Origin: Molanna angustata
Lineage: Eukaryota > Arthropoda > Insecta > Trichoptera > Molannidae
DNA length: 64,000 nucleotides
Direction of reading: 5' to 3'
Assembly: GCA_963576475.1 (NCBI GenBank)
Contig: OY754978.1
Coordinates: forward strand, 12,137,799 to 12,201,798
Numbering within the stretch: position 1 is the stretch's first letter; every line of letters starts with the position of its first letter. The notes beneath the pieces were generated by a model. It had not been told where the DNA came from and did not search any database. It was given only the letters and a program-made list of their open reading frames with translations. Shown one piece after another: positions 33,210 through 43,957 of the stretch. Made by a program: the position numbers and the translations under genes.

Positions 33210-33871
33210 AAATATTTCTACCTTTACAGTCTTATTAATAATATTTCCTTATACTGTGTTAAATAAGTTATTAAAGACTTATGTATATTCTTGACAATTC
33301 ATAATAACATGTATATAGCTAAATAACAATAACGTTGCTATGTTACTCTTTGAGCTGACAACGTTGCAATTCATTCACGTTTCTTCGGTGATTTGACATT
33401 ATTTGTCGATGTTTTGATAAAAATACAACGTTTTTTCATAGTGTTTTGGCTTTATTTTCATATTTTATTTCGTGAATATCATTATTTAGATATTTATATG
33501 TAAAACTGTAGCGAAAACTGGAGCAATAATGAAACAGTTAATTACATTAAATTAATATAGCCTTCTCAAATGATCTGTCAGTGGTTATGACAAATATTTT
33601 ATTTTAATTCGTTTACGTCGCGAAACTATACGTTTGATCGTATTTATAATTATCTGTTGTTTTATTAATTTTTGAAATGAAATAGGAAACAAATATTCAA
33701 GTCGCTCCACAAATGTCAAAAATTAGGTAGATCTCGACAAATTATAGAATGCCGGTGGCAATTCAATACAGCATGATTGCAAATGTCAGGGCTAAATTGA
33801 CACAAAATACGCTTCACAACTTCGAACGTCAACTGATTTTTTTTGGTCGAATCAAATCAGAGTATATCCCT
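33210..33871. other. no supported feature
   Basis: AT-rich. The frame beginning 33749 runs into the hAT-type MITE and is not convincing. Confidence 0.5.
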
Positions 33872-34483
33872 GAGCGTTGCCAATGCCAATTTTCCAAATT
33901 CTCCAAAAATCTAGATAAAATTTCCCGAATTGGAGAGGTACAAAGTCCCGATTCCGCACTAAATCCCCACATACTTATAATCTCAAAAAAATACAAGGTT
34001 CCATAAAAAAAACAATAATATTTACACATTAAACACAACATTTAACTACATCATATTATACATCAAGGCCATGCAAAGAAAAATCCAGCGTGGCGTGAAC
34101 TCGCCATTCGTCATCAATTTTCTTATTCGCACAAAGTTTTTAAACAGTGGAAATCCTTTCAGAACAAGCATCAGTGAATTAACTGTTGAGCTTTTTAAGG
34201 ATTCACAATAGAAACAATAGAAAAAAATGCATCCCAAAAATTAAATCGTTCTAAAAACCTTGGCACATTAAAAAAATCTGTAATAACTGAACAGTAGGTA
34301 TACATTTTCATCTTTTTTCAAATTAATAGACGTTTTTATGAATAACCATCAAATTATCGATGTATCAGCTATCGATGAATGGTAAAATGCTAGAATCCCC
34401 ACAAAAAGCCAATCTCCACGAAATCCTTAATCAAGTTGAGATTCCTCGCAATTTGGGGAATTCCCCACAAATTGGCAACGCTG
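33872..34483. mobile_element. hAT-type MITE
   Basis: The ends GAGCGTTGCCAAT and (minus strand) CAGCGTTGCCAAT are inverted repeats. Both are flanked by the same 8-bp sequence ATATCCCT (33864-33871 and 34484-34491). An 8-bp duplication with a CAGNG-type end is the hAT signature. Inside, CCAATTTTCCAAATTCTCC and the CCCACAAATTGG end echo each other. No transposase. Confidence 0.75.
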
Positions 34484-34491
34484 ATATCCCT

Positions 34492-35177
34492 GTACACAGA
34501 TGATTTCACCCGCATTCTAATGAAGACCTACTACGCTGCACCAGCGACGCAGCGGTCGAAGTTGCCAATAATTGGTCGAGAAGTGTGAGATGAGAAAAAA
34601 ACCCGTATTCTTTTGCATGGCGACCTCTACCTGCGCAGGCGATATTGATAATTCTATAAAGGATTTATTTATTGTGCAAAGCGCGCAAGAACCAGTATTA
34701 AATTTAATGAATAACAAGTACTTAGTTATTTATTATACTACTTAGCAACATTTGGGTGAACCTACTTAGATACATATATAACAACATAATTTAGTATATA
34801 GATTGCTATTGTAAAATTTGTTATCAGAGACTGAAGATAGACATAATTACGTAATAAATTTATACTTCACCCTTATCGTACTCCACTTCCGCTTCGTTGA
34901 AAGCATTGCGTCATTAAATATGGAGAACTTTAAAATATATTAGATATATATTGGTCAATTTATTTATCTAGCTAGTTTATTGGTCAAAAAATTCTAGCCT
35001 TCAAATTCGTGAATTCATTTCTTAATTTATCGTTCATTGACATTCACCATTTTTGTATATCCTTGCACCCTGCCCAAGAGGAGAATTTATTACGAAATAG
35101 CAATATCTTTTTATGTACCTATCAGCACATAATATGTAGAAGCAATACTGCACGAGAAATATTTTTGATTTTTGTAT
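34492..35177. other. no supported gene
   Basis: A slightly GC-richer stretch at 34525-34640 (CACCAGCGACGCAGCGGTCG) has no recognised product. The rest is AT-rich. Confidence 0.5.
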
Positions 35178-35262
35178 TCACCTGTTGGGAATCGAAACCA
35201 GGATACCGGTACAGAAGTCAGACGACTAACTACATATTATGCCACGACCGTCGGTATCTTTC
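35178..35262 (-). mobile_element. tRNA-like SINE head, degenerate
   Basis: The minus strand reads CGGTCGTGGCATAATATGTA, then CTGACTTCTGTACCGGTATC and a B box GGTTTCGATTCCC. It resembles the SINE-A head but is diverged; it may be a separate family. Confidence 0.45.
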
Positions 35263-35600
35263 CAAATAATCAGATACAAAGTAATAAAACAGTAAATGTA
35301 CATTAGCAAGCATCAATGTAAAAAGTATGAAATCAGAGGAATATGTTTTTGTAAATATCGGTACAGAAAGAGACGATTTAATATATTGACACTCCAACTT
35401 TGCCTTTATTTTCTAACTGTACCTTCTTAAAAAAGATAAACCAAAATTTCAATAAACTCTCACACATCTTCAACCTCTATCTCGCTCCTTTCTTTGTTGC
35501 TGCGATTTTACATTTAATAATTATATGAGTTTATGTTTCTGTTTTTTTTTTGTTATAAATTTAATATACCTACCACTACACTGTGTATGGCCTCACGTTG
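35263..35600. other. no supported feature
   Basis: AT-rich, nothing recognised. Confidence 0.6.
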
Positions 35601-35645
35601 CTTTGGTTGTTTGGAAGAAATTGCCTGTTGGCAATAAATCCGTTA
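35601..35645 (+). repeat. hairpin module 1 copy
   Basis: TTTGGAAGAAATTGCC, TGTT, GGCAATAAATCCG. Stem intact with a different loop. A reverse GGCCACAACCCACTC box follows at 35685-35700. Confidence 0.7.
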
Positions 35646-35939
35646 CTGTAAACATAATAATGTAGGTACTTCAAGTAAAAAACGAGTGGGTTGTGGCCAA
35701 CACTAAACTCTCCACACAACAGTAAACGTTCATTTTTTCTTCTTGAAATGTTGACAATCTCTAAATGCATTTTTATAAAGTACATTTCTATTAGATTCTT
35801 AAACAAATATAAGATTCCCAGAGGACAAAAGTTTTCACAATACAACATACACACAAAAACATTGGCATGAAGCTCATACTATGTATTTTCTACATGATAC
35901 GTGTTGAAAAATTTTAAGTAAAATTGCATTACTAGCAAG

Positions 35940-36060
35940 ATGAGCATGTATGAGACAGTGTATAAATGTTGATGAGGCGATGTATGTATCAAGATAGAAG
36001 AATGCGGTGTTCGGTTCTCACTGCCTACCCCTTGAGGAAGATAGAAGTGGAGAGTAAGAA
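35940..36060 (+). mobile_element. LINE-d 3' end fragment
   Basis: GAGCATGTATGAGACAGTG, GTTGATGAGGCGATGTATGT, GTGTTCGGTTCTCACTGCC, ACCCCTTGAGGAAGATAGA: the same order as 16975-17070. Confidence 0.6.
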
Positions 36061-36689
36061 TACACCTGTCTATAGAGACACATATCAATATGAAGTTAAT
36101 CACTCAATTTTACCTTTCAGAAGCTATTTCACTTCTGTTATATACATTTTTCATACAAATATGAAATTTATTTCACATTGATAGGGCAAACCATAGATTT
36201 TTTTCTTTAAATTTTGACAATCCTTGAATGCATTTTTGATGAATGTATTTTTGTTGTATCGTAATTTCAAACAGTATACAAAAAACAGTGTGCACTCTCT
36301 ACATGATACCCGTTAGAAATTTATGTAAAAAAATACGCTTAAAAATTGTGAAATCATGACTCTCCACTATTCCATAGTGTGGAGAGTAAAAAAAATGAAT
36401 GGGAATGCCGTGTGTGGTGTGCTCAGAAAATCAAAACATGTGCCATGATTTGACATAAAAATGTAATTTTTTATTATATAAATGTTATTAGAGGTTGTTA
36501 AATTTAATTTACTTACAGCTAGGGATTGCAATTGCAGAATCCCGTATCCAGCAATCCAGCTGGATCCAGCACATTTTCGACTTGCTGGATCTTGTGTATT
36601 TGCTGGTACAAATGTGCATCTAAATCGAATATTTTTATAGTTGGATTGAAATATTGGATTTTTTTCACTGTCTGCGGTCAATGATATTT
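36061..36689. other. no supported gene
   Basis: AT-rich. A hairpin CTCTCCACTATTCCATAGTG then TGGAGAG lies at about 36360-36385. A repeated GCTGGATC phrase occurs at 36545-36600. The minus-strand 141-codon frame (36792-36367) spans these repeats and transposon sequence and has no domain. Confidence 0.5.
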
Positions 36690-37545
36690 TCGCTTGTACA
36701 CAATGGTACAAGCAAGTAAATAAGCCAAAAACGAACTTATAATTCTGGCGCGGTTCAGGAGTGACATCTGCGCGAAAGCATTTTAAACTCATTTATTTAT
36801 TTATTTCTCAATAGATGGCGTTACAAAAAGGTTTCCTCGTCATTTCACAGATGTCGATGATGTTTTTCAGCTTATTTTCAAACAAACAGATTTTCATGAA
36901 TAAAATATTTGAAACTTTCTATAAGCTGATTTAAGGCCCTACTATACCCTGGATATACGGTTGTACGCAAAAATGCACACTAAATTAGCTTCTAATGTAT
37001 GAAACACGAGAAAATATTGTATATACAACATTTTATCGTGCAAAAATGGTAAAATTTAGAGGTTTTTTTTTAAATAGCAAGAAGAGTTATTGAAATTTTA
37101 TAATAATAAAAAACTCAGCCGGTAGATTTTCATATTCTCTATCGAATAAAGTAAAAATATACTTCATAGGCCTTGTAGTTTTTTAGTTACTTACAATAAA
37201 AAAATAAGAAAGGGTTTTACTAAAACTAATTTTACAAGAAAAGTATAAAACAAATTCAAAATTCAAATAAATCATGCAATAGATTAAAGATGTTCATACA
37301 AACTGTTCCTTATTTCAAAGACGTATCTTTTGAGGGTATTAGGGAAATTATTTTCAAAATATAATGTATAGCCTACTATAGCCTCTTAATAGGAAACTCA
37401 ATAAGAAGACATAATTGGTGAGCGTTGCGCAAGCGCATAAAGTGAGCGCATCCGATGACGGGTCGTAAGCCCTGTAGGTGCATTGAATTCTTATTTCTCC
37501 AATAACATTCCAAAAGTAATATTTCCTCTCTATTGAGATGTTAAA
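36690..37545. mobile_element. 451-bp TIR family copy, interrupted
   Basis: The left part (GCCAAAAACGAACTTATAAT, TCTCAATAGATGGCGTTACA) and right part (GTTGCGCAAGCGCATAAAGT, CGATGACGGGTCGTAAGCCC, CTCTATTGAGATGTT) match 43360-43810. They are separated by the R repeat. Confidence 0.65.
36931..37362 (-). repeat. interspersed repeat R, copy 2 (nested)
   Basis: Starts TTAAGGCCC and ends near TTTTCAAAAT. It is the inverted counterpart of 29795-30239, with conserved blocks TCAGCCGGTAGATTTTCATA and TTTTACTAAAACTAATTTTA. Confidence 0.65.
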
Positions 37546-38384
37546 AGTTTGTAATGAAATCAATGTTTACTATATAATATAAGGATAGAGAGAATCAATG
37601 GCCATATAGGTACTAGAATAGTTAGTTTTAAGATACGAAGAAGGTATTGAAGGTATGTATGTATATGTAGTGGTAAAAAATGTTGTATGTTGAATTGAAT
37701 GGGATATCTATGCATCAGTTTATAGGCATCAAGGATATGCATGCAGGTCGATGAAACTGTCCTGACTCAACAGGCAAAAACAGGGCCGGCTGTAGGGTAG
37801 AGTACAAAATAACAAATATACATTTTTTTTACAATGTTTGAAACTGTCATGATAGAACTCCATTATCAACTAGAATTATGAAAAAAAATAAGTTATATAT
37901 AAGTTATATGAGATAAATAGAGTAAATTATAACAGCAACATTCATATGATAAACGCATAAATAGATTTTAATACTTCTCCATTTTTATTACATACCATTT
38001 GAATAGTTAATGTCGGGTTTTTCTACTGGCCTTTATTCAATATATTTACATAAATAATTCACTATATTCTTAATTGCTGTCCTTTCAATACATTATTTAT
38101 ATATTCATTCCTTTAATTCATTTGAATTTTATTGTACCTACATACATATTTATTTACCTTAATGTCTTTTAGGTAGTTTATTTTTCTTGTTATTGCACCT
38201 TCTTTCTCTATTATTCGAGTTCTTGCTTTGAATGTATATATAGATGGTATTCATCACTATTGTTTACCATTCTAATGATGCTCAGCATAGGGCGATACCG
38301 GTGAATGGAAGTTGCGTTTGCAAAAAAATAAATAGTATTTAAAATTATTTGTACTTAATTTTTTTACAAATATATTTTTTAAGA
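37546..38384. other. no supported feature
   Basis: AT-rich, no convincing coding sequence. Short frames at 37560-37742 have no domain. Confidence 0.6.
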
Positions 38385-39125
38385 ATGATTTTATCCTTGA
38401 AACAAATGCACATAGATCCTCATACATTCCCTAGAATAAGCATAAATGGTGGTGATTTAGGGGAACGAAATCGGTCATAGCTGGATGCGAACTCGCGACC
38501 ACTGGGCTGTGTTCAGATTCAATCATAAACTGTGTTGTTGCAGATTATGGCTGTGTTCAATACAGATTATGGCTGTGTTCAATGCCATAATCTGCAACTT
38601 CGAATGTACCTGAAGTTGCAAATTATGGCATTTTTCATACCAATCTCACTGAACGTTTTCGAGCGACGTTTCGCTCTGAACGCTGCATCGGGCGTTTTAA
38701 ATGTCAATGTCATTTATCATACATGTCACTTTTTAGGTTTAGTGATGTAAATAATGATATATGACCTTTTATTGGAAATTGTTGAATGATATTTTAATAA
38801 ATTAACCTCTTTGTAAGTACATATTGTCATAATAAATAATGTCAACTGACATAATAGATACCATAGAAACAAATTGAAGTCATCATTCCACAGATAAAAT
38901 AGACGTCAACAGATACTATAACTATCAGAGAGTTTTTCACCCGACAATTTTATCGAGCGTTTGGTGTGTACACTCGAGGTTTAATCTGGACGCCACAGAG
39001 TGTCTTTCGAGCGTCTGTTTCCGATCTTTATGAACGGCTTAAAGCGTCACTAAGTGCACTCGGTGTTCATTGTGAACGTAGCCCTGGATAATTAGACCAG
39101 CGTTCTAATCGCTCAGCCATGGACT
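38385..39125 (-). mobile_element. SINE-T, split by a TIR element
   Basis: The body part lies at 38385-38504 (ATCCTTGAAACAAATGCACA; TCGGTCATAGCTGGATGCG; CGCGACCACTGG). The tRNA head lies at 39087-39125, minus strand CCATGGCTGAGCGATTAGAA. Together they form one SINE, as in 4035-4205. Confidence 0.65.
38505..39083. mobile_element. TIR element inserted in SINE-T
   Basis: The ends GGCTGTGTTCA and TGAACGTAGCC are near-perfect inverted repeats flanked by CTG (38502-38504 and 39084-39086). Near the left end GATTATGGCTGTGTTCAAT is duplicated in tandem. No transposase. The 3-bp duplication would fit a PIF/Harbinger-type element, but this is tentative. Confidence 0.55.
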
Positions 39126-39224
39126 TATCTATTTATATGATGCACTTTTTATTTTAACGATTGAGACAGCTTTAATATTGTGAAATTCCATAATAATACC
39201 TACGAGGCTACTCATTAAGTCTAG

Positions 39225-39620
39225 AAACAGTTTTCTCAGGGCTACAATCGCACTAACCTCAACCAGCTAAAAGAGAAGAGTCGAGCTGTGGAAGGAAGGG
39301 TTAGGAAGTGACTTCCATGAACCAAGATAGGTACTTCCAACGGGTCACCGACGACCATATGAAACCTGAAAATCCCTGATAAGGACGGGTGTAGGAAGGT
39401 GCAAGGTAAACCTGGACAGATGGATTATGCTAGAGGATGACCAGGACATGGCATGCGAATGTGAGAAGACGCAGAACATGTCACACCTGCTGAACTGCCC
39501 GCTTTTGGAATGAGTTTGCTCTGAGGAGGATCTGTGGCAAGCGAATGAGAATGGTATTATGGCTGCAAATCACTGGAGGGATACAATATAGGTTGATGAT
39601 CGTGGACACGGAAAGTAAGT
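39225..39620 (+). pseudogene. LINE-i pol C-terminal remnant
   Basis: A decayed frame with a zinc-knuckle-like CECEKTQNMSHLLNCPLL (about 39445-39505), then SEEDLWQANENGIMAANHW and an AAGTAAGTAAGTTA tail. The C-x-C...H...C block near the pol C-terminus is known in several insect LINEs. Multiple stops upstream. Confidence 0.6.
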
Positions 39621-39737
39621 AAGTTACTCATGAAGATGATTTAGATTAGGTTCAGACTTTATAAATCATTTAGATTAAAAATAACTTATTATTTGCATTC
39701 CCCTTTTCATTTCCCATGGCCTCTATTTCATTTCAGA

Positions 39738-39790
39738 TATGAAAAATGGAATAGGCCGGCCGCAGAAAATGTAGATGTATCTGCGAACGG
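39738..39790 (+). pseudogene. LINE-b scrap
   Basis: Reads DMKNGIGRPQKMW, matching DMKRGIGRPQKRW in the 51640-51180 copy. A reverse-oriented piece of the same LINE seems to lie just upstream (TTCCCCTTTTCATTTCCCAT, 39698-39717). Confidence 0.5.
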
Positions 39791-39825
39791 GCCTGGTATT
39801 TATCACGGCGCACTTGTGGCAAAAA

Positions 39826-39900
39826 GCAGCTATAAAAATATTCCATCTCTCTCGGTGCATACCTTGTTCATACAGTCCAGTCCAGTTCAGTACAGTAAGT
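39826..39900 (+). promoter_or_regulatory. candidate TATA promoter and short first exon
   Basis: A TATA box CTATAAAAATA (39830-39840) is followed about 35-55 bp later by ATACAGTCC / TTCAGTACA, which could serve as an initiator. An excellent splice donor ACA|GTAAGT lies at 39895. The pattern matches short 5' exons of arthropod genes. No ATG lies between, so the exon would be non-coding. It is adjacent to LINE debris, so it may be fortuitous. Confidence 0.3.
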
Positions 39901-39994
39901 TTTGCATTGGCGAACCAACCAAACATTGCTAACATGTTCACCTCTCTCTAAACCGTTGAATATTTACGATTCAAACTTACTATAAGAATACCAG

Positions 39995-40070
39995 GTTACA
40001 AGCCCTTGAAATGATACTGAATCATCAAACGGCGCTATATAAATTATTTATATTATTATTACAAGCGTGA
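39995..40070 (+). repeat. hairpin module 3, partial copy
   Basis: AGCCCTTGAAATGATACTGA, ATCATCAAACGGCGCTATAT, then an (ATT)n tail. The inner stem ATGAT/ATCAT is intact. The outer stem has lost its 5' AGCGCC. Confidence 0.65.
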
Positions 40071-40812
40071 GAAAACCTCTTATCCGACGTGAAGGGCTTT
40101 AATTTTTTCTCCTAACTCACATAACGGCTTCTATGACTACTAAACATCTTATGCTGATTTTTTACAGGAAAACGATTTTATTTTAAGAAGATATTTTTTT
40201 AAAAGTTTTGCAATAATATTTTTTGTTGAAAATATGTTGTTTTTCCAACAAGCTGATTTAATTATTCCGATTTTTTGAAATTGCTGAATGTTACCTATTA
40301 ATACATTGGTTTTATTAATTTATTTATCTTTATGTACACATGTAATACAAACAAATATAATGCACACGATGACACAAGATGAATAGTGTCGTACGTTCAG
40401 CAGATCGGAGTGGAAGTCCATGATTGGATAAATAGTACTGTGGCAGGTTTTAGTTTGGTTTGGGTTTTCTAAGATACAAGACAATTTTTTTGAACCGCGT
40501 ATGTATAAGTGTTTTGACTCAACCAACTAAAAATTTAATTTATTTTAAATTTTATTTCAATTCAAGTTGATTTGAAAAAAAAACAGATGTTGTTTAACGT
40601 TAAAACAAATTACTATTACTTACCTAGTTAAACTTCCACTAAAAAAAATATATATATCCAAAAGTCAGGTCTTTTGACACTGCTTATAAACCTTAAAAAA
40701 TCTTGAGTCAATTGTGGCCAACATAAATATAAAATAAAATATTTCTTTTATAATTACATATCTTTGAGATAGAAATTCAAATTTAAAAAGTTAAATTTAG
40801 CCAAAATATATA
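40071..40812. other. no supported feature
   Basis: AT-rich. The frame 40526-40320 shows no domain. Confidence 0.6.
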
Positions 40813-41430
40813 TTTAATAATACATGATAAAATTAAAAAAATTACATATATTTGCGACGTGGCTATTCCAAATTCTAGTAATATTATAAAAAAATTTGAT
40901 GAAAAAATTAGAAAATACACCGCTTTAGGTAACGAGATTAAAAGACTTTGGCATTCTCGTAAAATAATAATATTACCGTTCATTATTTCAGCCACTGGCA
41001 TTATTCCAAAATCGTTAATCCGTAATTTAGAAATTATAGATTTATCGAAAAACTTAATAATAAAAATGCAAAAAACGGTAATAATGAATACATGTAGAAT
41101 CGTTAAAGATTTTTCAAACGTTAATATTCGGGAATCAGTAGGGTTGTTAGGTTGTATAGAGACCTCCTCAGAGCCTAATCCTTTGATATGTTAAGTATCT
41201 GGATGGGTGAACTATTCCCAATTGAAAGCTTGAGGATGCGTTTGTTGCATTTTATTTTGCTCTTTTAAATAATTTACAATTTACGCATTGATCTGCTAAT
41301 TCTTTTGAGGAAGTGTATTATGGTAGTAATAGTAATTGAGTGTTATTATTTGTAGTGCTTAATTGTTATTAATATCAATAGTAAATCGGCCAGCACCGCG
41401 CGCCGTAAAAAAAAGATAAATTTTGATAAA
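40813..41430 (+). pseudogene. LINE-e pol C-terminus and 3' UTR
   Basis: The open segment to stop at 41194 reads ICDVAIPNSSNIIKKFDEKI, EIKRLWHSRKIIILPFIISA, TGIIPKSLIRNLEII and MQKTVIMNTCRIVKDF. The DVAIP...EIKRLW...ATGIIPKSL...QKAVI.NTCRIVR pattern is a familiar insect LINE C-terminus. The 3' UTR (CCTCAGAGCCTAATCCTTTG, TATCTGGATGGGTGAACTAT) is shared with 52340-52535. It ends GGCCAGCACCGCGCGCCGT and an A run near 41420. 5'-truncated. Confidence 0.75.
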
Positions 41431-41931
41431 TCAGATATTTTAAATAAAATTTTATGTAGGTACCTACTGATTACGTTTACTTGGCTGTACGTTTGTTTTT
41501 AATAAATAAATGCATCAATTTTAATTGTACTTTGTTATCACAATAAAGTACGTCTTGGTATTGTTAGAACAAAATAAATAACAACTACACTAACGTGACT
41601 TATGTCCGACATTAAGCGAAGTAACTGAGATTTCTAAGAAATAAATCCACATGTCACTTCTCAGAAAGATTATTATACCATGAACAAATACTTAAATCAA
41701 AGAAAAAGCAAGCTAGAAAATGAAAGTATAGCACAATATATCACTCGCTTATTTTGCACTCGAATCAAGGCGCCAAATTGTTATTTTATTTTTTTAATAT
41801 TTATTGATCTCATACAACACTAAGTAATTAAGATATAAGCTATATAATATATAAGTGAAAATAATACAGAATTATTCCTACCAGGGGTCAATTAATGAGA
41901 CAAAAAATCATAGTATGTAGGTACCTACTTG
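41431..41931. other. no supported feature
   Basis: AT-rich. GTAGGTACCTAC-type palindromes occur at 41458 and 41917. Confidence 0.6.
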
Positions 41932-42150
41932 TCGGCCTTCGTGGCTCAGTTGGTTGGGTATCTTACTGCTGATCCAAAGGTCCCGGGTTCGATTCCCGGT
42001 GGAGACACAGTTTTTAATTGTGTTTTCAGTCTGTATCTGTGAGACGATTAATATCGTAAGTCTCCAGAATGTGGGAACTTGTTATTGGGTGCGTGTTAAA
42101 TTAATATTTGACATAGTACCTGTTAGTTGCCCGAGAAGCAACTAAATAAA
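41932..42150 (+). mobile_element. SINE-G (tRNA-derived SINE), full copy
   Basis: The head GGCCTTCGTGGCTCAGTTGG has an A box, and GGTTCGATTCCCGG is a perfect B box. The body has GGAGACACAGT, TTATTGGGTGCGTG and GTTAGTTGCCCGAGAAGC. The tail is (AAAT)n. A second copy lies at 45750-45915. Not a tRNA gene, because the body and tail are shared between copies. Confidence 0.8.
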
Positions 42151-42247
42151 TAAATAAATAGTATGTTCCTATGATGTAGGTAACATAAAATTGTTCAGAT
42201 ACATGTATTGAGGTATGTGTAGTGATTGAAGAACTGACCCTAAATCT

Positions 42248-42290
42248 GGTTGGTTGGAAGAAATTGCCTAGTGACAATAAGCCCGCCAGC
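42248..42290 (+). repeat. hairpin module 1 copy
   Basis: GGTTGGAAGAAATTGCC, TAGT, GACAATAAGCCCGCC. One stem pair is mismatched. Confidence 0.7.
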
Positions 42291-42384
42291 ATGTACAAAA
42301 AAGATAAATAAATAATTTGTACATTGTTTTTATGATCTTTGATTTTGACTTATGTAAGTACTTTGATACCGATACTAGAATTAA

Positions 42385-42460
42385 AAATATGTGACGATTG
42401 GTTCTCTTTGCCTATCCCATTAGCGAAATGGCGTGATGTTTTGTATGTATGTTGTATAAT
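42385..42460 (+). mobile_element. LINE-d 3' tail fragment
   Basis: GATTGGTTCTCTTTGCCTAT then GGCGTGATGTTTTGTATGTA. Confidence 0.6.
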
Positions 42461-42709
42461 TGAAATGTGTGTACCAACATGTCACCAAAACAGGGTATAA
42501 AAGCTATTGTGCATAGAACGACATCTTTACATCACTCGACGGCAACTATTCCAGCTTTTGTTGCCCATGTAAGTAAAAAATATTTTATTTTCTGCAGTTG
42601 CATAAACTTCGATGCACCTGTCACTCAATTTTTAATTGACAGTAATACCTTGATCACGGCTGCTCTCATCATTCAGCAATAATATTGACAATACACCGAT
42701 CAAAAAGTC

Positions 42710-43270
42710 CTAAAATTGATAAGGCGTCAAATTTTTTTCGTATAAACAGTCTAGCATTACAATAAAGTGTCTCGATTTTATCGCCCAGTTTACCGTTTTG
42801 TCAAACGCAAAATCTTTTACACCTGTGTTCTCGACAAGTGAAAGGTCAAAAGTGAAAGATCGGTGAAGTATGGGATCATAGGCAAAATGTTCATTTGATT
42901 TTGATAAACGCCGTTGGGATGGGATTATGAAATGAAGATCAGATTTCCACTGAACCATCAGCTGAACCCTTTTCACGGTTCTGAGGATACATATAAAAAG
43001 GGCATTGGTCGGCGCTTGACGCCACAAAGTAACCGTTTTATACCCCATAAATATTTTGCGGGATCGTGACACCGAGTTGAGCATTGTGCCATCCCTTTTT
43101 TATCCTTATGTTTGTGTATTTTGTGATAAAACAATTGATAGCATCTTGCACAGCTTTGTTTCGAGAGCCGATTTGATAAATAAACGTACAGTATTATAAA
43201 GAAATCTTGCGTACTGTCTTCTCCCATAAATGTTTCTTTCACCAGATTCAACACTGATTACAGATACAAC
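42710..43270 (-). pseudogene. unrecognised coding remnant
   Basis: One minus-strand frame stays open for about 185 codons, apart from two closely spaced stops near 43103-43108. The upstream part reads GERNIYGRRQYARFLYNTVR, and the lower part (43084-42710) is 124 codons with ordinary composition. The surrounding frames are also more open than usual here. I do not recognise a family; it could be a decayed transposon, virus-derived or host gene. No start context, introns or partners are evident. Confidence 0.35.
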
Positions 43271-43359
43271 TTTGAATTTAACCCTTCAGAACTAGGTAGG
43301 TAATAAATAGCTGGGAGTTATGATTATATAACATTATAATATAATAATGAATAAAGATG

Positions 43360-43810
43360 CAAACATTTTTTATGATAAATTTTTAACATTTCAACAGAGA
43401 CGAAGCTGAAATATTATAGGAGAACCAGGAACTCAAGGCACCTACAGTTAATATACATATTGGTACAAGCAAGTAAACAAGCCAAAAACGAACTTATAAT
43501 TCTGGTGCGGTTCAGGGGTGACATCTGTACGAAAGCATTGTCTCCTCATGTATACAGACTGTTGTTTTCATTATTTACAGATCAATTCCTCAATAGATGG
43601 CGTTACAAAAAAGATTCTTCGTCACTTCATAGATGGCGATAGGTAACAGATTTTCAATCGAAAATTGGATTGGCAGGGAGCCTAAGAAGACATAAATTTA
43701 ATGGTGAACCAGATGATGACAGGTCTTAAGCCTTGTATGTGCCTTGAGTTTCTGGTTCTCCTGTCATATTCCAACTTCGTCTCTATTGAGATGTAAAAAA
43801 TTGTTATAAA
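43360..43810. mobile_element. 451-bp TIR element, complete copy
   Basis: Inverted ends of about 75 bp (AACAGAGACGAAGCTG, AGGAGAACCAGGAACTCAAG on the left; CTTGAGTTTCTGGTTCTCC, CAACTTCGTCTCTATTGAG on the right) lie between 11-bp direct repeats GAATAAAGATG (43349-43359, 43811-43821). Long arms and a target duplication of about 9-11 bp suggest a Mutator-like MITE. Relatives: 13525, 36690, 60090. Confidence 0.7.
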
Positions 43811-43957
43811 GAATAAAGATGTATTTAAATCACTTTCTCTATTGTCCCATTTATATAACATCACAATTTCATATACCTACCTACCTACATATAGTGCATT
43901 TTAAGACAACAATTATAATTATCGACGAAGTTTTTATTTGGTAGAATTCCATTATAA

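Noticed and set aside
36367..36792. 141-codon minus-strand ORF, one of the longest in the window
   Set aside because: It spans a TIR-family end, a GCTGGATC repeat and a hairpin, with no domain or splice context.
41932..42006. tRNA gene (A and B boxes, TGGCTCAGTTGG and GGTTCGATTCC)
   Set aside because: The same head is joined to a shared body and (AAAT)n tail and recurs at 45750 and 33141, so it is a SINE.
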